NCBI RefSeq assembly: GCF_008107685.1
Contig: NZ_VIRF01000090.1
Span: 186,001 to 250,000, forward strand
Direction of reading: 5' to 3'
DNA: 64,000 bases
From: Novosphingobium sp. BW1
GTDB taxonomy: Bacteria; Pseudomonadota; Alphaproteobacteria; Sphingomonadales; Sphingomonadaceae
Each line of letters begins with the position of its first letter. Within the stretch, counting starts at the first letter, position 1. Both the position numbers and the translations under genes were made by a program. The notes beneath the pieces were generated by a model that worked only from the letters and a program-made list of their open reading frames with translations, ran no database searches and was not told where the DNA came from. Below are positions 1 through 9,562 of the stretch, piece by piece.

Positions 1-511
1 GCTTGACCATGAGCTTCCAGAAGAAGTTGCGCTTGTTGAACTTGGCTTCGTAGAGCTCGGGATTGATGTCGTGATGATCGAACATGAACTTCACGCCGAG
101 CGCCCGGAAGGGCAGCGCAACCAGGAAGATCAGGTCCGGCGGATTGCATCCCTGAATGACATCGAAGCGCTTCTTCGCGAAGATCTTCCACGCCAGCGCG
201 GTTTCCCAGAACAGCGCCGCGCCATACTCGAGCAGGTAGCCCCAGGCCCCCGCGGCATCGAGGGGGAGCGGATGGCGATAGATGTGAACGCCATCGATCT
301 CCTCGTACCGCTTGGTATAGTCCTTCCCCGTGGGACAGATCACCGAGACCTGCGCGCCCGCCGCCTTGAGCGTGCGCGCTTCCTGCCACACGCGCCGATC
401 AAACGGCAGCGGCAGGTTCTCGACCACGATCAGGACATGCCGCCCCTTCAGCGGCTGGCCTTCAATGTGCGTGGGGAATTCGTGCGATGCCTCGAGGGAT
501 GCAGTCGCCAT
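1..511 (-). CDS. GT4-type glycosyltransferase, N-terminal part (runs off window)
   Basis: Partial gene; its 3' end lies before base 1. The start is the ATG at 511. The visible 170 residues begin MATASLEASHEF and carry the N-terminal fold of GT4 glycosyltransferases: a beta-strand HVLIVVENLPLP followed by FDRRVWQEARTL, the 'FDRRV..EA' signature of EPS glycosyltransferases, and later FDVIQGCNPPD and FDHHDINPELYE. It should transfer a sugar from a nucleotide donor onto a lipid-linked EPS repeat unit at the inner membrane. It lies 10 bases downstream of the nucleotide-sugar dehydrogenase on the same strand, so the two are probably co-transcribed. Donor and acceptor cannot be read from this fragment. 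Confidence 0.85.
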   Translation of the reverse strand, partial: MATASLEASHEFPTHIEGQPLKGRHVLIVVENLPLPFDRRVWQEARTLKAAGAQVSVICPTGKDYTKRYEEIDGVHIYRHPLPLDAAGAWGYLLEYGAALFWETALAWKIFAKKRFDVIQGCNPPDLIFLVALPFRALGVKFMFDHHDINPELYEAKFNKRNFFWKLMVK

Positions 512-521
512 ATCTACGTCC

Positions 522-1787
522 TTACGCGATCGAGCTAATGTCGACGACGTTGCTGCTCTTGAGCGACAGCGTCTTGATCAGGCGATTGGTCGAGATCACC
601 ACCGCATAATCACCCTTCTCCGCCTTGTCCTTGTCCACCAGCAGCGTGCTGATCGTGGGCAGGTAGGCATACGCATAGCCCAGGTTCTGGCCGATCAGAC
701 TGTCGGTGGTGAGCGCGGGATCATAGACGTCGAGTTCGTAGCCACTTTCGAGCAGCTTGCGTGCCAGATCGACTGCGGGGCTCTCACGCACATCATCGGT
801 ATCCGCCTTGAAGGCAAGACCCACGAGCAGCACCTTGGCGCCAGGCTCGAGACCCTGCGTGACGAACGAGAACTGGTGATGCTTGTGCGCATCATTCGAG
901 CGCATCAGCGAATCGAACAGGTGTGCATTGGCGCCGACATCGGCCGCGATATGCTGCAGCGCCCGGACATCCTTGGGCAGGCACGAACCACCGAACGCGC
1001 CGCCGGGACGGGTATAGTACGGCGAGATGTTGAGCTTGGTGTCCGAGACGAAGATCTCGTGAACCTTCTTCGCGGAGATCTCCAGCTGCTGGCACACGCG
1101 CCCGACTTCGTTCGCGAACGCCACCTTCACCGCGTGCCAGGTGTTGTCGACGAACTTCGTGATCTCGGCCTCACGGATACCCGCGTGGAAAATCGGGGCC
1201 TCGATACCTTCGTGAAGCGCCTCCATGTTCGCCGAAGGCTCCCCCGAGAGCGTACCGAGCACGATCTTGGGCGGGTGGAAGTAGTCCTCGATAGCCGTGG
1301 CTTCGCGCAGGAACTCGGGATTGTAGACAAGCTCGACCACATCTTCGGCCGCTGCACCCAGCGCCGACTGGAAGATCGGGAGGATGATCTGGTCGGTCGT
1401 ACCCGGCCGCATCGTCGATCGAAATGCGACCGTAAGAGGCTTGGTGCGATCCGGCTTGATCGCCGCGGCGATCGCCCGCGTGACCTGCACGATGTAGGTC
1501 ATGTTGTGCGCGCCGTCGGCGCCGCTCGGCGTGCCTACGCACACGATCGCGATATCGGCATCGTCGAGTTCGTCTCCGATCTCGGTCACGGCCGTCAGGC
1601 GACCTTCAGCATGCGCGCTCGCAATAAGTTCGTCGATACCGGGCTCATGAATAGGTGAACGCCCTGCCTTGATAGCCTCGACTTTCTGCACGCTGACGTC
1701 GACGCCAACGACAGTATGCCCCTGGCTCGAAATACATGCTGCGGCCGTGCAACCAACATAACCCATGCCGAAGATCGCTATTTTCAA
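522..1787 (-). CDS. UDP-glucose/GDP-mannose 6-dehydrogenase family (AlgD-like)
   Basis: Oxidises a nucleotide sugar to its uronic acid with two NAD+, supplying uronate for polysaccharide. The N-terminal Rossmann motif is IAIFGMGYVG. NPEFLREATAIEDY and the catalytic-cysteine motif GGAFGGSCLPKDVRAL (Cys near residue 269) follow. The 'PGGAFGGSCLPKD' form and the length (421 aa; AlgD about 436) favour a GDP-mannose dehydrogenase over UDP-glucose dehydrogenase, but substrate is inference. I chose the TTG at 1787 because it gives MKIAIFGMGYVG, the usual family N-terminus, with GAGAG seven bases upstream. A GTG at 1793 (two residues longer) has that sequence too close. First gene of a short unit with the glycosyltransferase downstream. 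Confidence 0.85.
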   Translation of the reverse strand: MKIAIFGMGYVGCTAAACISSQGHTVVGVDVSVQKVEAIKAGRSPIHEPGIDELIASAHAEGRLTAVTEIGDELDDADIAIVCVGTPSGADGAHNMTYIVQVTRAIAAAIKPDRTKPLTVAFRSTMRPGTTDQIILPIFQSALGAAAEDVVELVYNPEFLREATAIEDYFHPPKIVLGTLSGEPSANMEALHEGIEAPIFHAGIREAEITKFVDNTWHAVKVAFANEVGRVCQQLEISAKKVHEIFVSDTKLNISPYYTRPGGAFGGSCLPKDVRALQHIAADVGANAHLFDSLMRSNDAHKHHQFSFVTQGLEPGAKVLLVGLAFKADTDDVRESPAVDLARKLLESGYELDVYDPALTTDSLIGQNLGYAYAYLPTISTLLVDKDKAEKGDYAVVISTNRLIKTLSLKSSNVVDISSIA

Positions 1788-2305
1788 GATCACACTCTCT
1801 ATATGTATAGTGATTGCGGGACAGATGAATTGAAATAATAGTTCAATTCACAATGCAATAATTAGTGACGAGGCCGTCATACTGAAACAAATGACACCCT
1901 ATTGCTCAATATCGGATGTAGCAACAGATATTGCATCGCACAAGATGGTTCGTGACCACTGTCGCCAGCCCAAGCGTGCAAAGCCAATACGCTCGGGCCA
2001 CAGTCCTTTTGCGCTGCCTATGAACACGGACAGAATCCCGCGAAAAATGGCCTAAATCACTATTAAAATATAAAACTTACAAAAAGAAGACACAGGCGTC
2101 GCCAGAAAGCCGAAGTCTACTAAAGCCTCCCTGAATGATGTCGCTGCACCGCAGCAAGCTCAGTTACAGCCACACCTCATGTATACAAACCTGAACTGAC
2201 TTGGAACCGTTATGAACCGAATTTGTCGGATCAAAGCGGCGACATGGTACGGATGGAGTGCATTCTCGAGGTCTGACAGCGCCAGCGCACGGCGTAAAAA
2301 AAGCC
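1788..2305. other. Long AT-richer intergenic region without a credible gene
   Basis: About 520 bases between the dehydrogenase start and the 3' end of the next EPS gene, both on the minus strand. It is clearly more AT-rich than the flanking genes (for example 2050-2090). It contains a small perfect inverted repeat CTATA-TG-TATAG near 1799-1810, just upstream of the dehydrogenase start. It probably holds the dehydrogenase promoter and the end of the upstream transcript. I could not define a -35/-10 pair or a clear terminator. Confidence 0.5.
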
Positions 2306-3424
2306 TCAGCCTTGCGCAATTACGGCATCGTAGTGATCCGCCATCCGGTCAGACACAATGTCCGATTCCCAGCTTTGCCAAGCCAGCTCCCTGTTCCTCT
2401 CACCCGTCGCGCAGCGCGCCTCAGGATCGGGCAGATAGTGACGCAGCGCCGCCTCGACATCGTCGGTGGAGCTCGACTTCAGGATTATGCCATTCTCACC
2501 ATCTGTCAGGATATCGGCCAGTCCGCCAACCGGCGTCGTAACGATGACCGCACCAGCCGCCATCCCCTCCAGTACCGCATTCGGCATGCCTTCGGGATGC
2601 TCCGAGGGGAGCAGGAAAATCGACGTATCGAGCAACAAACGCGCCTTGCGAGCACTGGCGATGTAGCCGGTGAACTCAACGCGGTCCACTATGCCCAGAT
2701 CTCTGGCCTGCTTTTGCAGCGCATCGTATTCCGGCCCATCGCCAGCCATCACGACCTTCCAGTCCGGGTAGTCCCCTGCGAGCCGGGCGAACGCCTCGAG
2801 AATTTGCGCGCCCCCCTTGGCCGGCAGGAAGCGCGACAAGAACAGGATCGTACGACGATCCTCAAGCGGCGTAGCAGGAAGGTTCGCGAACATGTCCTTC
2901 TCGAACATCGTACTGCCCAGGAAGATGCGGTTGCCATCGATGCCCATCTCCATCAAGGCATGCTTGAAGCTGGAGGCCAGCACGAGAATGCGATCCGCCT
3001 TTCGGTTCGTCGCGACAAAAAGCCGGGACTTCCATCCCGACTTCTTGATCGCGTCGAGCGCAGTCCAGTCCCAGCCACGGTAGAACAGCAGGAGCTTGGT
3101 CTTCGGGCGAAAGGCGCGCGCGATCCACAGGAAGGCGAGTTCGCGTGGAAGCGACGCATAATCGAGCGAGGGATTGACGTGGACAATCTCGAACTGCCGC
3201 TTCGCCTGCAGCCCGGCGAAACGGGCATAGTCCTTGATGAGCCGCGCAAGCTTTGCCCCCTTGCTCGGCTCGTCGAGACGCGCCCCGTTGATGAAGCGCA
3301 GCGCTGCCACGCGATCACGATAGCACTTGCGCATGATGCGCAGGAAGTTGTTGACCCCTCCGGTGACATGTGCCGCGTGCGCGACAATGAGGACGGAGCG
3401 TCGTTGCGGATTGGATGAAGGCAT
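2306..3424 (-). CDS. GT4 glycosyltransferase, exopolysaccharide assembly
   Basis: A 372-residue cytoplasmic or membrane-associated GT-B glycosyltransferase. The N-terminal half starts RRSVLIVAHAAHVTGGVNNF, with the G-G-V-N loop typical of nucleotide-sugar enzymes. The C-terminal half has ILFLSRFLPAKG, then KVVMAGDGPEYDAL, then LLPSEHPEGMPNAVLEGMA, the E-x7-E donor-binding region of GT4. The frame is open further upstream to 3547, but the ATG at 3424 is preceded by GAGGAAACC and avoids overlap with the sulfotransferase gene, so it is the likely start. It should add one sugar to the EPS repeat unit; the sugar is unknown. Confidence 0.85.
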   Translation of the reverse strand: MPSSNPQRRSVLIVAHAAHVTGGVNNFLRIMRKCYRDRVAALRFINGARLDEPSKGAKLARLIKDYARFAGLQAKRQFEIVHVNPSLDYASLPRELAFLWIARAFRPKTKLLLFYRGWDWTALDAIKKSGWKSRLFVATNRKADRILVLASSFKHALMEMGIDGNRIFLGSTMFEKDMFANLPATPLEDRRTILFLSRFLPAKGGAQILEAFARLAGDYPDWKVVMAGDGPEYDALQKQARDLGIVDRVEFTGYIASARKARLLLDTSIFLLPSEHPEGMPNAVLEGMAAGAVIVTTPVGGLADILTDGENGIILKSSSTDDVEAALRHYLPDPEARCATGERNRELAWQSWESDIVSDRMADHYDAVIAQG

Positions 3425-3492
3425 GGTTTCCTCGTTCTTGGCACCAGGGTGTCGAAGCCGGCCACGCCTTCTGGCGAGGCGGCCGAAATTCC

Positions 3493-4482
3493 CTAGCGAC
3501 GTGTTCCGTTGCCGCGCTTCCAGAGGTAGCGAAGCCCGTCGCGCCACCCGAACTGATCGATATGGAACTTGGCGACGCCACGAAGATCACCGATCCTGCG
3601 CAGCTTCATCTCGAGCGGCCCCAGGACGCGCTCCCGTGTGATCTGGGTTTTGAACGCATAGCCGAACTGGCGCGCGGCGGGCGCAAACACCTCCTCCATA
3701 CGCTGCAACTTGGCGGGCGGCACGTCGTCAGTGCGGTCAGGAAGGTTAAGCACCTTGGCCTGCCCCTTCGCACGCCCCAGGCCTTCCGCGCTCCCCTTCA
3801 GCTGCGCCATCGCCGAATCATAGGAAACTCCGAGGAAGCCGCAGGCACGTTCGAGCACCGCGCCCGGATCGCTCTTGAGATCCTCGAAACGAACCTCGAG
3901 GAAGCGCTCGGAATGACGGCTGCCGGCATTGTGCGCGGTCATCACACTGTTGGTCCACTGCTGGATTGCCCTGAGCGGGTCCTTGCTCCAGGCATCAACC
4001 GCTGACAGCGCCACTTCGCGACCATCGCGCACGATATGAATCATCCGGGCATTGGGAAAGTCGCGCATGAGCTCGGTCACGCAACGCACATGCAACGGGG
4101 ACTTATCTCCCAGGATCACCCCTGGCCCCGCCTCAGGCGTGGCGGCCTTGATCAGCGCAGCGAAGACATCGGGCGCAGAAGCACTGGAGCAGAGCGACTT
4201 CCACAAGGCCGGATCCAGCGGATGCCCATCAGCCTCGCGCCGCAGAACGAACTTGGCGTCCTTGACCTCGCCCCAGAGCTCCTCGAACCACTCCTCGCCG
4301 CGATCCAGAGCGAAGAACTCGAGCAGGTAAGGATAGATATCAGTTTCGTTCCGGAGAAGCGAAATGCCGGGATGATTATTCAGGAGGTTGCGGAGCAGCT
4401 TGGTACCGGACCGCGGGAGGCCGACAATAAAGAGAAATTTCTCAGGGCTCACGCCCTTTCCATCCGACAATTCGCTAGTCAT
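3493..4482 (-). CDS. Sulfotransferase family protein
   Basis: A 329-residue protein with both PAPS-binding signatures. The N-terminal 5'-phosphosulfate loop is IVGLPRSGTKLLRNLL (residues about 18-33) and the 3'-phosphate motif is MIHIVRDGREVALSAVDAW in the middle. These place it in the Sulfotransfer_1/3 superfamily, which moves sulfate from PAPS to a hydroxyl or amine of a sugar, lipid or protein. Its position between glycosyltransferase and polymerase genes suggests it sulfates the exopolysaccharide or its precursor. That is inference, since the acceptor cannot be read from sequence. The gene ends 68 bases before the downstream glycosyltransferase start and probably shares its transcript. 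Confidence 0.8.
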   Translation of the reverse strand: MTSELSDGKGVSPEKFLFIVGLPRSGTKLLRNLLNNHPGISLLRNETDIYPYLLEFFALDRGEEWFEELWGEVKDAKFVLRREADGHPLDPALWKSLCSSASAPDVFAALIKAATPEAGPGVILGDKSPLHVRCVTELMRDFPNARMIHIVRDGREVALSAVDAWSKDPLRAIQQWTNSVMTAHNAGSRHSERFLEVRFEDLKSDPGAVLERACGFLGVSYDSAMAQLKGSAEGLGRAKGQAKVLNLPDRTDDVPPAKLQRMEEVFAPAARQFGYAFKTQITRERVLGPLEMKLRRIGDLRGVAKFHIDQFGWRDGLRYLWKRGNGTRR

Positions 4483-4536
4483 TCAAATCTCCAAATCGCT
4501 TGGCCGCGTCGCCAGAGGCACCATTCGCAGATGCCC

Positions 4537-5940
4537 TCACGCGGGTGCTGCCGCTTTCACCTGCAACGCCCCGAACGCGGATCTCCATTCCGACTTCAAC
4601 TTTGGAACAACCCCGACCACGAACCAGAAAAAGATCTCATTCTGATAGAAAGGGCCTGAGTTGTGGAACAGGATATGGGTTATATAGGCCGCAAAAGTTA
4701 TATAAATCAGCACGTTCTTCCGAAAGATACCAATTACCTTGAAAAGCACCGGCAAAGCCAGAACGCCATATATATTGGCCACACTCATTACATAATTGTG
4801 CAGAGGGTAACGATAAATGTATGATTTCGTCGGATCACCCCAGAAATATCCAAGGTATTGCAAGGCATAGTCGCGTGGCTCAAATGTAGCGCCGTAGCCG
4901 AAGGGATTATCCACAAAGAGCATGACGCCGTACTTGATCAACGTCAGGCGCCCAAGCGACGAGTTGTCCCCGGTCTGAAGGATACGTGAATCCGTCGCGC
5001 TCTGGAGCTCGGCCAGGATCGAATTTGCTACCAGGATAACGGGAAAGCACAGGACCATGGCGAGAACGAACAGGCGCGGCCTCGTTCGCAGCAGGAATAG
5101 CACGAGGACCACCGCTCCGCCCAGCAGCGGGGACCGATTTCCCCCGGCAATGGCCACGAAAGCCAGCACCAGCAGGCCATAGCCCAGATGGGTGAGAGAC
5201 ATGTCGATACGTATGCTGCGCAGGCGCTTCACCACCTGCAGTCGCATAAGGAGGTAGGCTGCAAACGCGAGGCAGATCTGGCCCGCCAGAATGGTCTTGG
5301 AATAGGAAAGACCGATCGAGCGCACTTCGCCACCGTCCAGAGCCTCGGAGAAGCGGCCCTCCACGACGTCGCCCTGCACACCGGAAAGGGCATCACGCAC
5401 GTTCCAGGCAACGCCCACGCCGATGAACTGAAGGACCGCGACCAACGAGGTCACGCCAATCAGGATAACGAAGATCTTCAGTGTAGGACGCGCGCCGCAA
5501 CATTCCGCAACAATCGCGGCAAGCAGCGTCTGCACCACGGCCTGCCCACTAATCTGCACCGTGGCCAACAGGGCTGCGCCAATGTCACCGCCTGAAAAAA
5601 GCGAAAGGACGAAACCCAGCACACTGAGATAAAGAGCAATCAGGCAAAATCCACTGAGGCGCTTCATCGCCATGATCGCGTCGGACGGGCGCAGCAGGAT
5701 CAAGGCGCCAAGCAGCCCCATTGCCACCAGTGAACGCACTGGCAAACCCAGACGCCAGTTTGTCGCAATGATCGATATAAAGATGACCAAACCATAGGCC
5801 GCCAACATGGACAGGCGGAAAAACTGCTCCCATCTGTCCACTTTGGGACGGCGCGGCGGCGCGGTCCGAGACGCCTGCGGCATGGCGCTCGAGGCGGCAC
5901 TATCTCTGCCTGGAAAAGTGAGCGTTTCGTGCCCTGACAT
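4537..5940 (-). CDS. Wzy-like polysaccharide polymerase / O-antigen ligase-type membrane protein
   Basis: A 467-residue polytopic membrane protein. A basic cytoplasmic N-terminus (RTAPPRRPKVDRWEQ) precedes about ten or more hydrophobic segments (LAAYGLVIFISIIA, YGLLVLAFVAIAGGNRSPLLGG and others). The periplasmic-loop motif GGNRSPLLG followed by a tail facing NPFGYGATFEPRDYALQY and YPLHNYVMSVANIYGVLA fits the Wzy/WaaL fold. It should polymerise or ligate undecaprenyl-linked repeat units in the periplasm. This is the less typical of the two such proteins here; the other starts at 10906. It is 54 bases upstream of the sulfotransferase gene and the genes probably form one unit. Exact reaction unresolved. 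Confidence 0.7.
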   Translation of the reverse strand: MSGHETLTFPGRDSAASSAMPQASRTAPPRRPKVDRWEQFFRLSMLAAYGLVIFISIIATNWRLGLPVRSLVAMGLLGALILLRPSDAIMAMKRLSGFCLIALYLSVLGFVLSLFSGGDIGAALLATVQISGQAVVQTLLAAIVAECCGARPTLKIFVILIGVTSLVAVLQFIGVGVAWNVRDALSGVQGDVVEGRFSEALDGGEVRSIGLSYSKTILAGQICLAFAAYLLMRLQVVKRLRSIRIDMSLTHLGYGLLVLAFVAIAGGNRSPLLGGAVVLVLFLLRTRPRLFVLAMVLCFPVILVANSILAELQSATDSRILQTGDNSSLGRLTLIKYGVMLFVDNPFGYGATFEPRDYALQYLGYFWGDPTKSYIYRYPLHNYVMSVANIYGVLALPVLFKVIGIFRKNVLIYITFAAYITHILFHNSGPFYQNEIFFWFVVGVVPKLKSEWRSAFGALQVKAAAPA

Positions 5941-6035
5941 CTAGTTCACCATCACTCGACTGCTCCACCACCGTACTGCGGTACTGCGCCACCAGACACG
6001 CCTGAATACCTCCCGGGATTTCCCTCAAGAAGGTC

Positions 6036-7253
6036 TCAGCCCTCCCGGCCCTTCGATGCCGATTGCGCCTCTGGAACCCTAGCACTGCCATCAAGCTCCA
6101 ACGCGTGCACATACCCCGATCCGAAGCCCGCCATCAAAACGAGCTCCTGACCCGGGCACGAATCCTCCGGAACCTCGAACTGTACGGTTCCATGTCGCAG
6201 TGAAATCGGCGCGGTATCTTGGCGCTCACCTGCAGCGGAATAGCACCTGACCTGCAAGGTCAGCGCGGCCGGGATCTGTGCATCACGTCCTTCGGCCCTG
6301 ACCCGAACCGTGTGCTTCCCCGGCGCGAGAGCGACCACGCGCCTCGCCAAGATCGCGCGCACGTGCTCGGCATTTTCGTACCTCAAGGATACGCCTTCCC
6401 CGCTCTGCACAGGCTCGACTTCCAGGCGCGGCGCGCCCGGATAACTCCAGTCAAACGGCCCTTCCGGATCCGACTTGCTGCGAAAGGCGAGATCGGAACT
6501 TCGGCTGGCGTCATTATCGCCACATAGCATCGCCCAAACGCCCGACGCGGAACGAAAATGTCCACCCCGGCCATAGCCGCGAACCGAGCTGAGCAACGCC
6601 CCACAATCGACCCCCGCTTGGGACCGTGCGACTTTCTCGCCAAGGGGGACGAGCACCGCCCCGGGCAGGCCCTTATCCAGCGCCCAACGGAAAAAATCAT
6701 TGCGCACCTTGTCATCCGCCTCGACCAACCCTTCGACGAAAGCCTCCGAACCACCGGGTAGCTGCAACATCTGGCTGGTCAGCGACATAGTGAGATCATC
6801 GCGCATACCCGCACGCCACAACGCGATCAGGCGCTGACTCGCCGTCACGCCATCGCCCACGCCTATGGAGCTCTGCACCATGAGGATCTGAGTGTAGAAA
6901 TCCCGCCAACCACGCGTCGCCGCCACGATCAGCGCCTCGATCGCCGCTTCGCTCTGGCCATCCATGGCCAAGCCCTGGGTAAGCAGCGCCGGGCCGGCAG
7001 ATGGATAGGGCCTCCGCGCGACGAGCTTGCGCGCATAGGCAAGGCCGAGCTGCGCATCACCTTGCATATACGCTTCGTGCGCGAGGTTCTCATAGGCATA
7101 GGCCCGGAAAACGTCGGGCACGCGATGCGAAAGCTGCGCATCGCGCCGCGCCTGACGATCCAGCTGCGTGCCTGCAAGGCCGAGCCCGAACAGGGCAAGC
7201 ACCAAGGCCCACAGGACCTTCCCACCTGTGCCTATTTGCCCGGACTTAACCAT
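6036..7253 (-). CDS. Unrecognised EPS-locus protein with N-terminal membrane anchor and helical repeats
   Basis: A 405-residue protein that I do not recognise. Residues about 12-30 (KVLWALVLALFGLGLAG) form one hydrophobic anchor. The following 170 residues are alpha-helical and TPR-like, with alternating short Ala/Leu/Tyr helices (AYENLAHEAYMQGDAQLGLAYARKL is one pair in form). The C-terminal third looks beta-rich (HVRAILARRVVALAPGKHTVRVRAEG), perhaps a carbohydrate-binding-like sandwich in the periplasm. It starts 11 bases after the Wzc-like gene ends, so it is almost certainly co-transcribed with it. A scaffold role in EPS assembly is inference from context only. Confidence 0.6.
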   Translation of the reverse strand: MVKSGQIGTGGKVLWALVLALFGLGLAGTQLDRQARRDAQLSHRVPDVFRAYAYENLAHEAYMQGDAQLGLAYARKLVARRPYPSAGPALLTQGLAMDGQSEAAIEALIVAATRGWRDFYTQILMVQSSIGVGDGVTASQRLIALWRAGMRDDLTMSLTSQMLQLPGGSEAFVEGLVEADDKVRNDFFRWALDKGLPGAVLVPLGEKVARSQAGVDCGALLSSVRGYGRGGHFRSASGVWAMLCGDNDASRSSDLAFRSKSDPEGPFDWSYPGAPRLEVEPVQSGEGVSLRYENAEHVRAILARRVVALAPGKHTVRVRAEGRDAQIPAALTLQVRCYSAAGERQDTAPISLRHGTVQFEVPEDSCPGQELVLMAGFGSGYVHALELDGSARVPEAQSASKGREG

Positions 7254-7264
7254 TTGGAACCGTT

Positions 7265-9457
7265 CTACTCCGAGCCATAGCTATAATAGTTGTAGGAGTA
7301 GTCCTCCGACCCAAGCTTGGGCGAGAAGCGGTTCAGAACGGCGCCAAGAACGCGGACGTTGATCAGGTCCAGACGACGGATCGCGGCCTTGATAGCGCCA
7401 CGGTGGAAGCTCGAGCCATCAATGACGAAGAGCACACCATCGGCATTCTGGGCGATGAGAGGCACATCCGAGAGGCCAAGCAGCGGCGGACAGTCGAGCA
7501 CGACCACATCGTAGCGAGCGCGCGCTTCCTCGACCACCTTCTGCAGCCGCTCACCTGCGAGCAGGAAGCTCGGCTCAGGCGCCATCGGCATTGCCGTGAG
7601 GAAATCGAGATTGTCATGGACCGGCGACTTCAACACGATCTCGTCGAACGTCTTCTGCCCTGTCAGATAATCGGTGAGGCCGAACTTGCCACCCTTTCCG
7701 AACGCACGGTGGAGCGTGGGGCGACGCAAGTCGGCATCAACGATGATCGCACGCTTGCCAAGCTGCGCGATATCCGTGGCAATCGCACGAGCCGTCATCG
7801 ACTTGCCCTCACCCTCGCGCGAGCTTGTCACGACCAGGACCTTCGGAAGCCCATCGGCCGTGGAATAGCTCAGGTTCGTCACAAGGCTGCGATAGGCTTC
7901 GTTCACATCCGAACGGCGACCCTTGCCACCATCGGCAATCTGTTCGTCGTCCGCGTTGGGGACAAGCCCCAACAGACGCATGCCCAGCTTGCGTTCCACG
8001 TCTTCAGGCGAGCGAACCGCATCGTCGAGGAGTTCCTTGAGCGCAACCACGCCAGCTGCAGCCAGAAGACCCAGGACGAACGACAAGGCCACATTGAGCG
8101 GAAGGTTCGGCGAACTGGGCTTGTGCGGCGTAATCGCGCGATCAACGATCGTGACGTTATTCGACGAAGCGCCAGCCGATGCGTTCAGCTGGTTGTACCG
8201 CGAGAGCAGGCTCTCGTAGAGAGCACGGTTGGTATCTGCGACACGCTTGAGGACGGAATATTGCACGCCGCGATCCTGCTCGTTCAGCGCTTCGTCCTGA
8301 AGACTGCCGACCTGATCGAGCAACGAGCGTTCCTTCTCGGCAGTCGCTTCGTACTCGGTACGCGCGGAGCCTTTGATCATCTCGCCGATTTCACCGATAC
8401 GACGATTGAGCTCGGCAACCTCCCGGCGCTTGGCCTTTACGGTGGAATAGCCATCCTTGTGCTGCGCCAGTTCTTCCGCCAACTCGCTCTCCGCGACCGC
8501 CTTGGCCGCCACGAGCTGAGTAATGGCACTGTTCGAATTGACTTCGGAAATCGACATCGCCGACTTGTTGGCCAAGGTCTTCCAGCGATCCTCGGCGGCA
8601 ATGCGCTCGGCCGTGGCCGCCGCGGCTGCAGCGTTCAGCTGGACAAGCTTGCCATTGGTCACCGAGAGCACCGACTCGCGGCTGGAGCCATCGCTGCCGT
8701 CCGAGTTCACGCGGATCAGACCTGCCGCGCGGGCATACTGGTTCAGTTCCCGCTCGGATTCGGTCAACTTCGTGCGCGTTTCCTGGAGCTGGTTCGCGAG
8801 AAACTTACGCGCATAGCTTGAACTGTCGTACTTCTGGTTGAGATTGTAGGCGCTGAAACGCTCCGCGTACTTGTTCGCAAGTTCTGCTGAGAGAGCAGCA
8901 TTGCGGCTGACGACCTTGATCGTAGCGATACGACTATCGACAGGAATCGAGACAGACAGCCCTTCAAGAAGCAGATCGACCGCCTTCTCGCGGCGCGCAT
9001 CCTCCAGGCTCTCGCCAGGCGCCTTCGGCTCGGTCGGCATCTCATCACCGAAGGCCGTGAAGAACGAGGCATCACTGCCCAACTTGCCGTCCTGCACGAT
9101 CGTACGCGCCAGCGAACGCCCCTGGATGATCCCAAGCTGGGTCTGCAGGAAACGCTCGGTATCCTTCGACGTGATCGCCTGCTGCAGCTCACCGCCTTCA
9201 ATGATCTGGTCCGCCTGATCCTCAATGAGAATCTGCGATGCCGCCTCATATTTGGGGGTGATGAGCAGAGTGATGATGACACCGAGTGCCACCACGCCGA
9301 GCACAACACCGGCTATAAGAAGGATGTTGGCACGAACAAGAGCTATGGCCAGCTTCAGAAGTCCATGAAGATCGAATTCCGGCTGTTCAGGATCAGAACC
9401 GATCTCTTGCGTCGGATAACTGTTGATGTCTTTCAAGTTCTCTCTGCCATCTTTCAC
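7265..9457 (-). CDS. Wzc-like polysaccharide co-polymerase with BY-kinase domain
   Basis: A 730-residue inner-membrane protein. It has an N-terminal Wzz domain with a first TM helix near residues 38-58, a long periplasmic coiled-coil (about 190-420), and a second TM segment (LPLNVALSFVLGLLAAAGVVAL). The C-terminal bacterial tyrosine kinase domain has Walker A SSREGEGKSMT (about 550), Walker A' IIVDADLRRPTLH (about 574) and Walker B VVLDCPPLLG (about 652). The protein ends in a tyrosine cluster EDYSYNYYSYGSE, the autophosphorylation tail of Wzc-type kinases. It controls chain length and couples polymerisation to export through the Wza-like lipoprotein encoded at 12433-13131. Kinase and co-polymerase are fused in one polypeptide, as in proteobacterial Wzc. 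Confidence 0.93.
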   Translation of the reverse strand: MKDGRENLKDINSYPTQEIGSDPEQPEFDLHGLLKLAIALVRANILLIAGVVLGVVALGVIITLLITPKYEAASQILIEDQADQIIEGGELQQAITSKDTERFLQTQLGIIQGRSLARTIVQDGKLGSDASFFTAFGDEMPTEPKAPGESLEDARREKAVDLLLEGLSVSIPVDSRIATIKVVSRNAALSAELANKYAERFSAYNLNQKYDSSSYARKFLANQLQETRTKLTESERELNQYARAAGLIRVNSDGSDGSSRESVLSVTNGKLVQLNAAAAAATAERIAAEDRWKTLANKSAMSISEVNSNSAITQLVAAKAVAESELAEELAQHKDGYSTVKAKRREVAELNRRIGEIGEMIKGSARTEYEATAEKERSLLDQVGSLQDEALNEQDRGVQYSVLKRVADTNRALYESLLSRYNQLNASAGASSNNVTIVDRAITPHKPSSPNLPLNVALSFVLGLLAAAGVVALKELLDDAVRSPEDVERKLGMRLLGLVPNADDEQIADGGKGRRSDVNEAYRSLVTNLSYSTADGLPKVLVVTSSREGEGKSMTARAIATDIAQLGKRAIIVDADLRRPTLHRAFGKGGKFGLTDYLTGQKTFDEIVLKSPVHDNLDFLTAMPMAPEPSFLLAGERLQKVVEEARARYDVVVLDCPPLLGLSDVPLIAQNADGVLFVIDGSSFHRGAIKAAIRRLDLINVRVLGAVLNRFSPKLGSEDYSYNYYSYGSE

Positions 9458-9562
9458 GACACCCTCATGAGTATCGAATAAGCCAAAAATACGACTTAAT
9501 CACCGCACGAATAGTTAAGACAGACTCACTCGCAAAAATGACCCTCACTCGCAACTTTCGAG

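Noticed and set aside
3424..3547. Longer start for the second glycosyltransferase
   Set aside because: The extra residues are Arg-rich and unlike the family, and overlap the sulfotransferase; the ATG at 3424 has a good ribosome site.
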